Positions 8,702 to 16,510 are shown, counted from the stretch's first letter. The stretch is DNA of 64,000 nucleotides from DATFRX01 sp035630615 (GCA_035630615.1 DASQKI010000109.1:3304-67303), one strand, 5' to 3'. Numbers and translations: made by a program. The notes: generated by a model not told the origin, from the letters alone.

Positions 8702-9277
8702 ATGGCAACCCTGACCACCCTCCCCACGCGGCGGCGCCCAGGCCTTCCGGCCCGAAGCTCGCCGCTGCTCGACCGTGTCGCCGACTGGCTCGCCCGCTAC
8801 AGCATCGACATCCTGCGGATCAGCCTGGGCGTGGTCTTTCTGGTCTTCGGGACGCTGAAGTTCTTCCCGGACGCGAGCCCGGCCCAACCGCTGGTCGAGC
8901 GCACGATCGACACGCTGACCTTCGGCGTGATCACCGGGCAGGCCGCGCTGACCATGACCGCCGTCGCTGAGTGCGTCATCGGCATCACCCTGGTCACCGG
9001 CAAGTTCCTGCGGATCGGACTGCTGGTGCTCGGCGGGTCGCTGGTCGGGATCATGTCGCCGCTGGTGCTCTTCTACAGCGACCTCGTGCCCGACACCCCG
9101 ACGCTCGAGGGCCAGTACGTCTTCAAGGACATCGTGCTGGTCGCCGCCGGACTGGTGGTCGCCGCCCGTGCCCTGAACGACGATCCGTCACTCGTGGTCG
9201 GATCATCCGTAAGGGAGCAGGGCGCGACCAGTGACGGATTAGTCGGGACTAGTGACGGATGGTCGAACCACGAGTGA
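8702..9277 (+). CDS. DoxX family membrane protein
   Basis: 191 residues with four membrane segments (ILRISLGVVFLVFGTLKFF; AALTMTAVAECVIGITLV; LRIGLLVLGGSLVGIMSPLVLF; FKDIVLVAAGLVVAARAL). DoxX-type proteins are small quinone/redox-associated membrane proteins of mostly unknown role. ATG 8702 follows GGAG. The last ~37 residues (from NDDPSLVV on) are encoded by an inverted-repeat element rather than family sequence, and the 3' end overlaps the convergent ispH by 39 bases. Confidence 0.88.
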   Translation: MATLTTLPTRRRPGLPARSSPLLDRVADWLARYSIDILRISLGVVFLVFGTLKFFPDASPAQPLVERTIDTLTFGVITGQAALTMTAVAECVIGITLVTGKFLRIGLLVLGGSLVGIMSPLVLFYSDLVPDTPTLEGQYVFKDIVLVAAGLVVAARALNDDPSLVVGSSVREQGATSDGLVGTSDGWSNHE

Positions 9278-9288
9278 CGGATCGTCGT
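9177..9288. repeat. Inverted-repeat element (family F) across the doxX and ispH 3' ends
   Basis: Perfect 22-bp arms at 9177-9198 and 9267-9288; the left arm contains GATCCGTCACTCGTGGT. The arms continue imperfectly inward. The interior holds further copies of AGTGACGGAT at 9230 and 9251; the third copy, at 9273, lies in the right arm. Both convergent genes read into the arms from opposite sides, so both proteins contain DDPSLVV near the C-terminus. Confidence 0.9.
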
Positions 9289-10264
9289 GAGCTCGCAGGT
9301 CGCGACGAAGCTCCGGCGGCAACGCGAAGATGAGGCTCTCCTCGGCCGTGTGCACCGACTCGGCCGGGGGGAAGCCTCGCGTCTGGAGCCAGTTGAGGAC
9401 CCCCTCGACCAGGTCCTCGGGGACCGACGCGCCGGAGGTCACGCCGACCGTGGTGACGCCCTCGAGCCACGCCGGGTCGATCTCGTCGGCGTCGTCGACC
9501 CGGTACGCGGCGTCGGCGCCGGTCTCCAGGGCCACCTCGACCAGCCGTACCGAGTTGGACGAGTTGCCCGAACCCACCACGAGCACGAGTTGTGCCTCTC
9601 GGGCGATCTCCTTGACCGCCTGCTGCCGGTTTTGCGTCGCGTAGCAGATGTCGTCGCTCGGCGGGTCGATCAGGTTGGGGAACTTCTCCCGGATGCGGTC
9701 GACGGTCTCCATCGTCTCGTCGACGCTCAGCGTGGTCTGCGACAGCCAGGACACCTTGGAAGGATCGCGCACCTCGAGCGCGTCGACGTCGTCGGGGCCT
9801 TGGACCAGCGTGATGTGGCTTGGCGCCTCCCCCGCCGTGCCCTCGACCTCCTCGTGGCCGGCGTGGCCGATCAGCAGGATGTCGTGATCGTCACCGGCGA
9901 AGCGGCGTGCCTCGTGATGCACCTTGGTGACCAACGGGCAGGTGGCGTCGATCGTCTTCAGCTGACGGTCGGCGGCCTCGGAGTGGACGGCCGGCGAAAC
10001 ACCATGGGCCGAGAAGACCACGGTCGCGCCTTCGGGAACCTCGTCGAGCTCCTCGACGAAGATCGCACCGCGCTCTTCGAGACCGTGTACGACGTGCTTG
10101 TTGTGCACGATCTGCTTGCGGACATAGACGGGCGCACCGTAGAGGTCGAGCGCCTTCTCCACTGTGATGACGGCGCGGTCGACCCCGGCGCAGTAGCCGC
10201 GCGGGGCGGCGAGCAGGACACGGCGGTCGGTCGCTGTGCTGGTCGAGGCGGTGGGTGCGCTCAT
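9239..10264 (-). CDS. ispH: 4-hydroxy-3-methylbut-2-enyl diphosphate reductase
   Basis: 341 residues; the final enzyme of the MEP pathway, making IPP and DMAPP from HMBPP with a [4Fe-4S] cluster. All three cluster cysteines are visible in context: PRGYCAGVDRAV, DATCPLVTKVH and DDICYATQNRQ. The HMBPP-site motif TTLSVDET is also present. ATG 10264 has a TACGAT box 7 nt upstream. The C-terminal ~16 residues (DDPSLVVRPSVTSPD) come from the repeat at 9177-9288. Equivalent to Rv1110 in the conserved block. Confidence 0.97.
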   Translation of the reverse strand: MSAPTASTSTATDRRVLLAAPRGYCAGVDRAVITVEKALDLYGAPVYVRKQIVHNKHVVHGLEERGAIFVEELDEVPEGATVVFSAHGVSPAVHSEAADRQLKTIDATCPLVTKVHHEARRFAGDDHDILLIGHAGHEEVEGTAGEAPSHITLVQGPDDVDALEVRDPSKVSWLSQTTLSVDETMETVDRIREKFPNLIDPPSDDICYATQNRQQAVKEIAREAQLVLVVGSGNSSNSVRLVEVALETGADAAYRVDDADEIDPAWLEGVTTVGVTSGASVPEDLVEGVLNWLQTRGFPPAESVHTAEESLIFALPPELRRDLRAHDDPSLVVRPSVTSPD

Positions 10265-10271
10265 GCGACCC

Positions 10272-10277
10272 ATCGTA
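10272..10277 (-). promoter_or_regulatory. -10 box (leaderless) of ispH
   Basis: TACGAT on the minus strand, 7 nt before the ATG at 10264; it supports that start over the ATG at 10273. Confidence 0.45.
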
Positions 10278-10311
10278 CGGACGGCACCTGAGCACCCGCT
10301 GTTGCGGTTTC

Positions 10312-10359
10312 GCGTACATCTGCGTCACTGCCTGCGTCTCCGGTGACGCGGATGTGCGC
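10312..10359. repeat. Palindromic element (family G), single copy
   Basis: Hairpin between azlD and ispH (both on the minus strand). Arms 10312-10328 and 10343-10359 match at 15 of 17 positions (core ACATC-Y-GCGTCAC) around a 14-base loop. Size and position resemble the other palindromic elements here. It could end the azlCD transcript. Confidence 0.7.
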
Positions 10360-10382
10360 AGAGCCGCGTCGACCGAGCTGGC

Positions 10383-10706
10383 TCACGGGACGCCGAGGAG
10401 CCGAAGGCCGGCGGCCGTTGCGGCGGCGGCGACCACCACGACGACGAACGGGGCCTTGCGCCAGGCCAGTGCTCCCGCGACGGCGACCCCGGCCGGCCGG
10501 GCGTATCCGGCGAAGTCGTGCGCGGCGAACAACGCGGTCGTCGCGACCAGAGCCGTGAACAACACCACAGTCGCACGGTTGAGCACCTCCTCGACCCGCG
10601 GCGCGAGGTCGACCCGGTCGCCCAGCAGCGGACCGGCGAGGCGGAACGCGTACGTGCCGACACCGAGCACGACCGTGGCGATTACGAGCGTCATCGAGGT
10701 CGTCAT
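10383..10706 (-). CDS. azlD: AzlD-type branched-chain amino acid export subunit
   Basis: 107 residues, hydrophobic throughout (MTLVIATVVLGVGTYAFRLAGPLL; ATVVLFTALVATTALF; PFVVVVVAAAATAAGLRLL), matching the small AzlD/BrnE partner of AzlC permeases. It starts within the last codons of azlC (ATGA overlap, 10703-10706), so the two are translationally coupled. Probable role: export of branched-chain amino acids or analogues. Confidence 0.85.
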   Translation of the reverse strand: MTTSMTLVIATVVLGVGTYAFRLAGPLLGDRVDLAPRVEEVLNRATVVLFTALVATTALFAAHDFAGYARPAGVAVAGALAWRKAPFVVVVVAAAATAAGLRLLGVP

Positions 10707-11401
10707 GCGTGGGCCTCCTCGGGCTCGGTCGACCGTCGCCGTGGCGACAGTCCGGCCACGACGCCAAGAACGGCGAGCAGCACCGGCAGGCCGGCCGGCA
10801 GGAACGGTGTGGCCGCCAGCGCGATCGCGGCTCCGACCGCGGCCGCCCGGCGGGTCGCCGCAGTACTCAGCGACGGCAGCACCAACGCGAGCAGCACCGC
10901 GGGGAAGGCGGCGTCCAGACCGAACGCATCGGTGTCGCTGATCGCGGTGCCACCCAACACGCCGAGCAGGACGCCGACGTTCCAGCACACGAGGAGCCCG
11001 ACTCCGCCGGCCCAGTACGCCGCCCGCCGCTGCTCGGCGTCGCGTTGTGCGAGCGCGAACGCGACCGTCTCGTCGACCATGAGATGGCTGCCGACGAGCC
11101 GGCGCCACCCGCGACCGACCAGGTCACCCACGGCGAACCCGAACGGCAGGTGTCGCACGTTGATCAGCAGGCTGGCGGCCACCGCGGCGACCGGATTGCC
11201 GCCGGCCGCGACGAGTCCGACGAACATGAACTGCGCGGCTCCGGCGAACACCACGACCGACAGGAGCACCGGCAGCCAGAGCGGCAGCCCTTCGCTGACG
11301 GCGATCGCGCCGAGCGAGGCGCCGACGATCCCGTCGGCCACGCACACCAGCGCGATGTCGCGGGCCAACTCGCGGTCCAAGGTTCGCCATATCGAACGCA
11401 T
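10703..11401 (-). CDS. azlC: AzlC-type branched-chain amino acid permease
   Basis: 232 residues of the AzlC/BrnF family: RDIALVCVADGIVGASLGAIAV, VLLSVVVFAGAAQFMFVGLV, NVRHLPFGFAVGDLVGRGWRRLVGSHLMVDETVAFAL. The FAGAAQF motif is characteristic. The large membrane subunit of a two-part exporter with azlD. Its promoter region is shared with the divergent XRE-cupin regulator at 11472, the usual arrangement for a regulated amino-acid exporter. Confidence 0.88.
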   Translation of the reverse strand: MRSIWRTLDRELARDIALVCVADGIVGASLGAIAVSEGLPLWLPVLLSVVVFAGAAQFMFVGLVAAGGNPVAAVAASLLINVRHLPFGFAVGDLVGRGWRRLVGSHLMVDETVAFALAQRDAEQRRAAYWAGGVGLLVCWNVGVLLGVLGGTAISDTDAFGLDAAFPAVLLALVLPSLSTAATRRAAAVGAAIALAATPFLPAGLPVLLAVLGVVAGLSPRRRSTEPEEAHA

Positions 11402-11408
11402 CGCCTTC

Positions 11409-11436
11409 TATACTGAACGAGACGACAGTGTTCGTC
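11409..11436 (+). promoter_or_regulatory. Promoter/operator between azlC and the XRE-cupin gene
   Basis: TATACT (11409-11414) is a good -10 for the rightward gene. Immediately after it, GACGA-N6-TCGTC (11421-11436) is a perfect inverted repeat. On the minus strand TTGACG-N17-CAGTAT could drive azlC across the same palindrome, so one site could control both genes. Confidence 0.5.
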
Positions 11437-11471
11437 AAACCGAACGGATCGACCGCTGGAGCGAACCCGAC

Positions 11472-12041
11472 ATGGCCAAGCACGGCACCCGTAGCGGCGC
11501 CCCCCTCGAGGTCATCGCCGCCTCGCTGCAAGCCGAGCGCCGCCGGGCCGGGCTGTCCCTCGCCGAGGTGGCCCGCCGGGCCGGCATCGCCAAGTCGACC
11601 CTGTCGCAACTCGAGTCCGGTGCCGGCAATCCCAGCATCGAGACCCTGTGGGCGCTCGGAGTCGCGCTCGACGTGCCGTTCGCTCGGCTCGTCGATCCAC
11701 CCCGCCCCCGCGTCCAGGTCATCCGCTACGGCGAGGGACCGACCGTCGCGTCGGAGCAGGCCGACTACATCGGGACGCTGCTCGCATCGTCACCGCCCAA
11801 CGCCCGCCGCGACATCTACCTGCTGACGTTCCAGCCGGGCGCACCGCGAAAGTCGGAACCGCACATGCCGGGCGTCATCGAACACACCGTGCTCTGCAGC
11901 GGACGGGCGTTGATCGGCGTCGCCAGTGACCCGGTCGAGCTGACGCCCGGCGACTACATCGCCTATCCCGGCGACCAGCCGCACATCTTCGAGGCGCTCG
12001 AGCCCGACGCGGTCGCCGTCCTCGTCTCGGAGCACGTCTGA
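11472..12041 (+). CDS. XRE-family regulator with C-terminal cupin domain
   Basis: 189 residues. An N-terminal helix-turn-helix (residues 13-66, RRAGLSLAEVARRAGIAKSTLSQLESGAGNPSIETL) is joined to a cupin sensor (residues ~105-189, ending DYIAYPGDQPHIFEAL). HTH-cupin regulators often control amino-acid or polyamine transport. It faces azlC across a 70-base region holding an inverted repeat, so azlCD is the likely target. The ATG at 11472 begins at the family N-terminus. Confidence 0.9.
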   Translation: MAKHGTRSGAPLEVIAASLQAERRRAGLSLAEVARRAGIAKSTLSQLESGAGNPSIETLWALGVALDVPFARLVDPPRPRVQVIRYGEGPTVASEQADYIGTLLASSPPNARRDIYLLTFQPGAPRKSEPHMPGVIEHTVLCSGRALIGVASDPVELTPGDYIAYPGDQPHIFEALEPDAVAVLVSEHV

Positions 12042-12046
12042 CCGAG

Positions 12047-12100
12047 TGTTGGCGCGAAATCGCACCAAGATCGCCACGGGCCTGCAGTTTCGCGCCAACA
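12047..12100. repeat. Palindromic element, family B copy 1
   Basis: Perfect 13-bp arms TGTTGGCGCGAAA at 12047-12059 and 12088-12100. It lies between the XRE-cupin gene and the SelT/W/H gene. The other copy, at 46629-46685, is homologous in the opposite orientation. Confidence 0.85.
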
Positions 12101-12118
12101 GTTGCCGATACTGGAGCC

Positions 12119-12401
12119 GTGAGCATCGATGGCGCCCGGATCGAGATCAACTACTGCACGCAATGCCGATGGCTGATGCGCGCCGCCTGGATGGCTCAGG
12201 AGCTGCTGACGACCTTCGAGTCCGACCTGGCCGAGGTAGCGCTGATCCCAGGCACCGGCGGGATCTTCGAGGTACGCGTCGACGGCCAGACGGTCTGGTC
12301 GCGCAAGGCCGACGGCGGGTTCCCGGAGCCGAAGGAGCTCAAGCAGCGAGTACGCGACCTCATCGCCCCCCGACCGCAGTCTGGGCCACGCCGACCGCTA
12401 A
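12119..12401 (+). pseudogene. SelT/SelW/SelH (Rdx) family protein with +1 frameshift
   Basis: Starts at GTG 12119 (SIDGARIEINYCTQCRWLMRAAWM...). It has the redox motif CTQC at residues 13-16 and the family core GTGGIFEVRVDGQTVWSRKADGGFPEPKELKQRVRDLIAP. The family normally ends LGHSDR. Here the equivalent LGHADR followed by TAA (12399-12401) exists only after removing one base from a run of six C at 12366-12371. As written, the frame runs on into the oxidoreductase. The cause is either a real frameshift or a homopolymer sequencing error. Function: a thioredoxin-like selenoprotein-W homologue with Cys replacing Sec. Confidence 0.8.
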
Positions 12402-12414
12402 CGCTCCGGCGCCC

Positions 12415-12420
12415 TAGTGT
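12415..12420 (+). promoter_or_regulatory. -10 box (leaderless) of the oxidoreductase gene
   Basis: TAGTGT 7 nt before ATG 12428. It supports independent transcription of the oxidoreductase, separate from the SelT/W/H frame upstream. Confidence 0.45.
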
Positions 12421-12427
12421 GAGGCGT

Positions 12428-13354
12428 ATGCGCGCAATCGCCTTTCAGGAGTACGGCGGATCCGACCGACTCGAGTTGGCCGACCTCCCCGAACCCAAGG
12501 TCGGGCCCGACATCGTGCTCGTCCGGGTGCGAGCCGCCGGGGTGAACCCGGTCGACTGGAAGATCCGCGAGGGCCTCGTCGACGGTGCCCACGACGTCTA
12601 CTTCCCCGTCGTACCCGGATGGGACGTCGCCGGGGTCGTCGAGACGGTCGGGCCGGCGGTGACCGAGTTCGCGTCGGGCGACGAGGTCATGGGCTACGTC
12701 CGGCGCGACGAGGTCCGCCGCGGCACGTACGCCGAACTCACGCCGGCGCCGATCCGCGGCCTGGCAGCGAAGCCCGCGTCGGCGAGCTGGCCCGAAGCAG
12801 GCGGGCTGCCGCTGGTGGGCCTCACCGCGCTGCAGGCACTGATCGCCGGTCGGGTCGGCGACGGAGACACGGTGCTGATCCACGCGGCGGCCGGCGGCGT
12901 CGGACACCTGGCGGTCCAGATCGCCCAGGCGCTCGGCGCGGCCAGGGTGATCGGCACGGCGAGCCCGGCCAACCACGCGTTCCTGGCCGGGCTGGGCGCC
13001 GAGCCGGTGGAGTACGGACCGGGCCTCGCGGATCGACTCCGCGACCTCGCACCGGGCGGGATCGACGCAGCCTGTGACTTCGTCGGCGGCGACGCCGTGG
13101 AGATCTCCGGGTCGGTCGTGTCCGATCCCGGTCGGATCGTGTCGATCACCAACCCGCCCGTCGTCAAGCAGGCCGGTGGCCGCTACATCTTCGTCCGACC
13201 CAACGCCGAGCAGCTGACCCGGCTCGCCGGGTGGTACGACGAGGGTCGGCTACGGGTGCACGTCGACCGGACGTTTCCGCTGGCCGAGGCGGCCGCGGCA
13301 CAGGACCTCGTACGTGAGGGCCACGTCCGTGGGAAGGTCGTCCTCGAGGTCTAG
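12428..13354 (+). CDS. NADP-dependent oxidoreductase, quinone reductase type (MDR family)
   Basis: 308 residues of the zinc-free medium-chain dehydrogenase family: N-terminal GroES-like half (MRAIAFQEYGGSDRLELADLPEP, GVNPVDWKIREG, WDVAGVVETVG), then a Rossmann half with VLIHAAAGGVGHLAVQIAQ. Likely reduces quinones or enones with NADPH. The ATG at 12428 matches the family N-terminus. The reading frame continues upstream without a stop only because of the frameshift in the SelT/W/H gene. Confidence 0.92.
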   Translation: MRAIAFQEYGGSDRLELADLPEPKVGPDIVLVRVRAAGVNPVDWKIREGLVDGAHDVYFPVVPGWDVAGVVETVGPAVTEFASGDEVMGYVRRDEVRRGTYAELTPAPIRGLAAKPASASWPEAGGLPLVGLTALQALIAGRVGDGDTVLIHAAAGGVGHLAVQIAQALGAARVIGTASPANHAFLAGLGAEPVEYGPGLADRLRDLAPGGIDAACDFVGGDAVEISGSVVSDPGRIVSITNPPVVKQAGGRYIFVRPNAEQLTRLAGWYDEGRLRVHVDRTFPLAEAAAAQDLVREGHVRGKVVLEV

Positions 13355-13863
13355 CCCGCGCCGTACTGGCCGGCGTACGTCGACGCCAGCTCGTCGGCCC
13401 GGTCGAACAGCGCCATCCGATGCATCGGACGACCGCCGAGCAGCGCGTCGAGCGCCTCGAACGTGGCATGCCACCCGGCCCCGGCGCCCGCGGCGAGGGC
13501 GCGATCGTCGACGATGTGCGTGAAGCGAAGCAGGCAGCCGCCGTAGATCGGCTCCAGCTGCCAACGCAGGACCTCCTCGTCCCACGTGTACTCCAGCAGC
13601 CGAGGCGGATCGGCGGCCGTCACCTCGCCGTACAGCGTCATGTCCTCGTCGCGGACGCCGTGCCGCGTCCTCGACTCGGGCGCCAGGTCGAACCGCAGCT
13701 TCGCCCCGACCGTCGGGTCGACGTCGACCGATGCGGGAAACCACGCGCGCAGTTGGTCCGCCTCCGTGATCGCCCGCCACACCTTCGCCACCGGATGCAG
13801 CAGTCGCCGCTCGAAGCACAGCTCGAACCGGCCGTCGTCGCGGGCGTGCAGGGTCCCGAGCAT
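13351..13863 (-). CDS. SRPBCC (AHSA1-like) protein
   Basis: 170 residues with one SRPBCC/START-like domain (FELCFERRLLHPVAKVWRAITEADQLRAWFPASVDVD; LLEYTWDEEVLRW; GGCLLRFTHIVDD). Third gene of an ArsR-SRPBCC-SRPBCC operon, 4 bases after its neighbour. It probably binds a hydrophobic ligand; the exact role is unknown. Its TAG stop shares CTAG with the convergent oxidoreductase. Confidence 0.85.
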   Translation of the reverse strand: MLGTLHARDDGRFELCFERRLLHPVAKVWRAITEADQLRAWFPASVDVDPTVGAKLRFDLAPESRTRHGVRDEDMTLYGEVTAADPPRLLEYTWDEEVLRWQLEPIYGGCLLRFTHIVDDRALAAGAGAGWHATFEALDALLGGRPMHRMALFDRADELASTYAGQYGAG

Positions 13864-13867
13864 GGCG

Positions 13868-14836
13868 TCACCCCGCGAGCTGGTCGGCATAGTGCTTGCG
13901 GTGAAGCTCGACCCGGTCGTCCGGCCACGGCCGTTCGAGATCGTGCATCCCCGCGATGAAGCGCTCCATCTGGGCCTGCCAGGACGCGAGCAGTGACGCC
14001 TGCTGATCGGCGAGCTCCGCCGGCACCGTCTGGGTGAGGACGATCCGGCCCGCGTACTTGCGGCCGCTGATCGTCCATCGGACCTCACCGACCGGCGTAC
14101 CGTCGTGGCGCCATTCGTACACGAGGGTCCGGCCGGGCTCGAGTGCGGTGACGACCCCCGCGTCGATCGCCGGTGGCGTGGCGGTCGCGGGCGCCGGGCT
14201 ACCCACCGCGGGAGCGCCGGCGGAGGTCAGGGCGGCCCACACCTCGTCCGGCGTCTGGATCACGACCCGCTCGAACCGCAGGACGGAGCCGTCCGCGTCC
14301 TCGACGACCTCGCCCTCGGCAAGGCCGAACTCCTCGATGTACTCCTCGTTGCGGACGAACCAGTCGGCCATAGACCCCGCGTCTGTCGACTCCGGGTCGG
14401 CCGACTCGCCGGCGAGCCAGGCCAGCAGCAGCTCGAGGCAGGCGTCCCAGCCGGCCGCGTGCTGTGCGGCGAACCGCTCGTCCCCCCACGTGTCACCGCC
14501 GGACAGCGCGTGGCTGAACGACAGCCGACAGCCCGAACCGTCGGGCGCCAGCTCAAAGCGCAGCAGGTCGCCGCCCCATCGAAACGCGAAGACCTTCGGT
14601 GGGTCGACCTCCACCACCTCCCCGCTCGACTCGCCGATGTCAGGGTCATCCTCGACGAAGTGAACGGGAGCGCCGGGCCGCAGCTCCATCTCGACCCGGC
14701 CCGGGAACCAGTGCGCCAGCTCGTCCGGCTCGGTCACGGCCCGCCATACCTTCTCGGGCGGATGGGCGAGCCGGCGCTCGAAGCGCAGCACCGCCCGTCC
14801 CTCCTCGAACTGTCTGGTCGCGAGAGGTGCGGTCAT
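13868..14836 (-). CDS. Two-domain SRPBCC protein
   Basis: 322 residues holding two SRPBCC/AHSA1 repeats. The first (residues ~10-150) is AVLRFERRLAHPPEKVWRAVTEPDELAHWFPGRVEMEL...FSHALSGGDTWGDERF; the second (~185-310) starts SVLRFERVVIQTPDEVWAALT. The first repeat is close to the single-domain neighbour, suggesting duplication. Starts inside the end of the ArsR gene (ATGA overlap). Confidence 0.85.
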   Translation of the reverse strand: MTAPLATRQFEEGRAVLRFERRLAHPPEKVWRAVTEPDELAHWFPGRVEMELRPGAPVHFVEDDPDIGESSGEVVEVDPPKVFAFRWGGDLLRFELAPDGSGCRLSFSHALSGGDTWGDERFAAQHAAGWDACLELLLAWLAGESADPESTDAGSMADWFVRNEEYIEEFGLAEGEVVEDADGSVLRFERVVIQTPDEVWAALTSAGAPAVGSPAPATATPPAIDAGVVTALEPGRTLVYEWRHDGTPVGEVRWTISGRKYAGRIVLTQTVPAELADQQASLLASWQAQMERFIAGMHDLERPWPDDRVELHRKHYADQLAG

Positions 14837-15177
14837 CGGGAATCATCCTCCGTGGAGTCGTCTGGCATGGCGTCGAGATGACGCTCGAGGGCGTCGAGGC
14901 GGTCCTCCCACAGCCAGCGGTACGGCGTGAGCCAGGCGTCCATCTCGACCAGCGGATCGGGACGCAGCTCGTACCACCGGCGCTGCCCGTCGCGTCGCAC
15001 CGTCACGAGGCCCGCCTCGCGCAGCACTCGCAGATGCTTCGACGTGCCCGGCTGCGACAGGCCGAGCGCCATGGTGAGGTCGCCGACCAGCCGTGGCCGC
15101 TCGCGCAGCAGATCCAAGATCCGGCGCCGCCTCGGCTCGGCGAGCGCGTGGAAGGTTGCCGTCATGGGATCGAACAT
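14833..15177 (-). CDS. ArsR-family transcriptional regulator
   Basis: 114 residues: a winged helix with TFHALAEPRRRRILDLLRERPRLVGDLTMALGLSQPGTSKHLRVLREAGLVTVRRDGQRRWYEL. ArsR regulators without metal ligands that sit upstream of SRPBCC genes are common in actinobacteria and control their own operon. Two nearby ATGs (15177, 15165) fit. First gene of the operon; a perfect palindrome lies 9 bases upstream. Confidence 0.9.
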   Translation of the reverse strand: MFDPMTATFHALAEPRRRRILDLLRERPRLVGDLTMALGLSQPGTSKHLRVLREAGLVTVRRDGQRRWYELRPDPLVEMDAWLTPYRWLWEDRLDALERHLDAMPDDSTEDDSR

Positions 15178-15186
15178 ACGCCGCCG

Positions 15187-15196
15187 GTTATATAAC
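15187..15196. promoter_or_regulatory. Palindromic operator candidate of the ArsR operon
   Basis: GTTATATAAC, a perfect 10-bp palindrome and an AT-rich island in GC-rich DNA, 9 bases before the ATG at 15177. It also forms the likely -10 region, as expected for an autoregulated ArsR promoter. Confidence 0.6.
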
Positions 15197-15264
15197 TGCA
15201 AGGCCATGTACGGAAGACGGCGACCTGCGCGGTGGATAACCACGTCCGCGTCGGACGGGACGCC

Positions 15265-15270
15265 TAGAGT
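15265..15270 (+). promoter_or_regulatory. -10 box (leaderless) of xseA
   Basis: TAGAGT 7 nt before GTG 15278; it decides the xseA start among several in-frame candidates. Confidence 0.5.
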
Positions 15271-15277
15271 GCAGGGC

Positions 15278-16510
15278 GTGGCATTGCAGACCTCACCGGA
15301 GTCGCCGGCGGCGGTCCGCCAGATCGCGCAGGCGCTGGGGGGCTGGATCGCCCGACTCGGCTGGGTGTGGGTCGAGGGCCAGATCTCACAGCTCAACCTG
15401 CGTCAGGGCATGGTTTTCCTCACCCTGCGCGACTGCGACGCCGACATCTCGCTCCAGGTGACGTGTCCTCGCCGCACGATCGACGCGAGCCCGGTCCCGG
15501 TCACCGAGGGCGCCCGGGTGGTCGTCCACGCCCGCCCGACCTTCTACGACAAGCGCGGCACGCTGAGCCTCCGGGTCGACGAGATCCGGCCGGTCGGCGT
15601 CGGCGAGCTGCTGGCCCGGCTCGAGCAGCGGCGCCGACTGCTGGCGGCCGAGGGCCTCTTCGACCCGGCGCTCAAGCGGCGGCTGCCGTTTCTCCCCCAC
15701 ACGATCGGCTTGATCACCGGACGAGCCTCGGCCGCCGAGCGCGACGTCCTGCAAAACGCGCGCAACCGCTGGCCCGGCGTCCGGTTCCGCATCCGCTACG
15801 CCACCATGCAGGGCAGCCGCGCGGCGGCCGAGGTGATCGGCGCCCTTCGCAACCTCGACGACGATCCCGAGGTCGACGTCGTCATCATCGCGAGGGGCGG
15901 CGGCTCCGTCGAGGATCTGTTGCCCTTCTCCGACGAGGCGCTCATCCGGGCCGCTGCCAAGGTCACCACCGTGATCGTCAGCGCGATCGGCCACGAGCCG
16001 GACAGCCCGATCCTCGACCTGGTCGCCGATGTCCGCGCGTCGACCCCGACCGACGCCGCCAAGCAGGTCGTGCCCGACGTCGCCGAGGAGAGCCAGCGGA
16101 TCCAGCACGTCCGGGAGCGGATCTGGCGCCACGTCCGGGCTCAGGTCGATCGCGAGCTCCACGTGCTCGACCAACTGCGCAGCCGGCCGGCCCTGGCCGC
16201 TCCGGTGGCGCTGCTCGACGAGCGCCGGACCGCCGTCGTCGAGCTGCGCGATCGGGCCCGCCGCCACGTCACACACCGGCTCGATCGGGCCAGCGACGAC
16301 GTCGACCACCAACTGGCCCGGATCCGGGCCCTATCGCCGCTGGCGACGATGCGGCGCGGTTACGCGGTCGTGCGCGGGGCCGACGGACATGTGGTGTCGT
16401 CTGCCGACGCGGTCGCGGTCGGCGACGTCGTCGACATCCGGCTCGCCGACGGCGCCGTCCACGCCAAGGCCGAGACGGTCACACGTGAGAGCGAGGAGAT
16501 CCGTGACTGA
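15278..16510 (+). CDS. xseA: Exodeoxyribonuclease VII large subunit
   Basis: 410 residues. An N-terminal OB fold (WVEGQISQLNLRQGMVFLTLRDCDADISLQVTC) binds ssDNA. The catalytic domain (IGLITGRASAAERDV, VDVVIIARGGGSVEDLLPFSDEALIRAA, VSAIGHEPDSPILD) holds the GGGS-D and GHE motifs. A coiled-coil C-terminus follows, then RGYAVVRG. ExoVII degrades single-stranded DNA together with XseB. GTG 15278 is chosen for its -10 box. Overlaps xseB by 8 bases. Confidence 0.96.
   Translation: MALQTSPESPAAVRQIAQALGGWIARLGWVWVEGQISQLNLRQGMVFLTLRDCDADISLQVTCPRRTIDASPVPVTEGARVVVHARPTFYDKRGTLSLRVDEIRPVGVGELLARLEQRRRLLAAEGLFDPALKRRLPFLPHTIGLITGRASAAERDVLQNARNRWPGVRFRIRYATMQGSRAAAEVIGALRNLDDDPEVDVVIIARGGGSVEDLLPFSDEALIRAAAKVTTVIVSAIGHEPDSPILDLVADVRASTPTDAAKQVVPDVAEESQRIQHVRERIWRHVRAQVDRELHVLDQLRSRPALAAPVALLDERRTAVVELRDRARRHVTHRLDRASDDVDHQLARIRALSPLATMRRGYAVVRGADGHVVSSADAVAVGDVVDIRLADGAVHAKAETVTRESEEIRD

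Noticed and set aside
12119..13354. One 411-residue SelT/W/H-oxidoreductase fusion protein
   Set aside because: The SelT/W/H family ending with stop exists one base out of frame after a C6 run, and the oxidoreductase has its own -10 box; a frameshift explains the open frame better.
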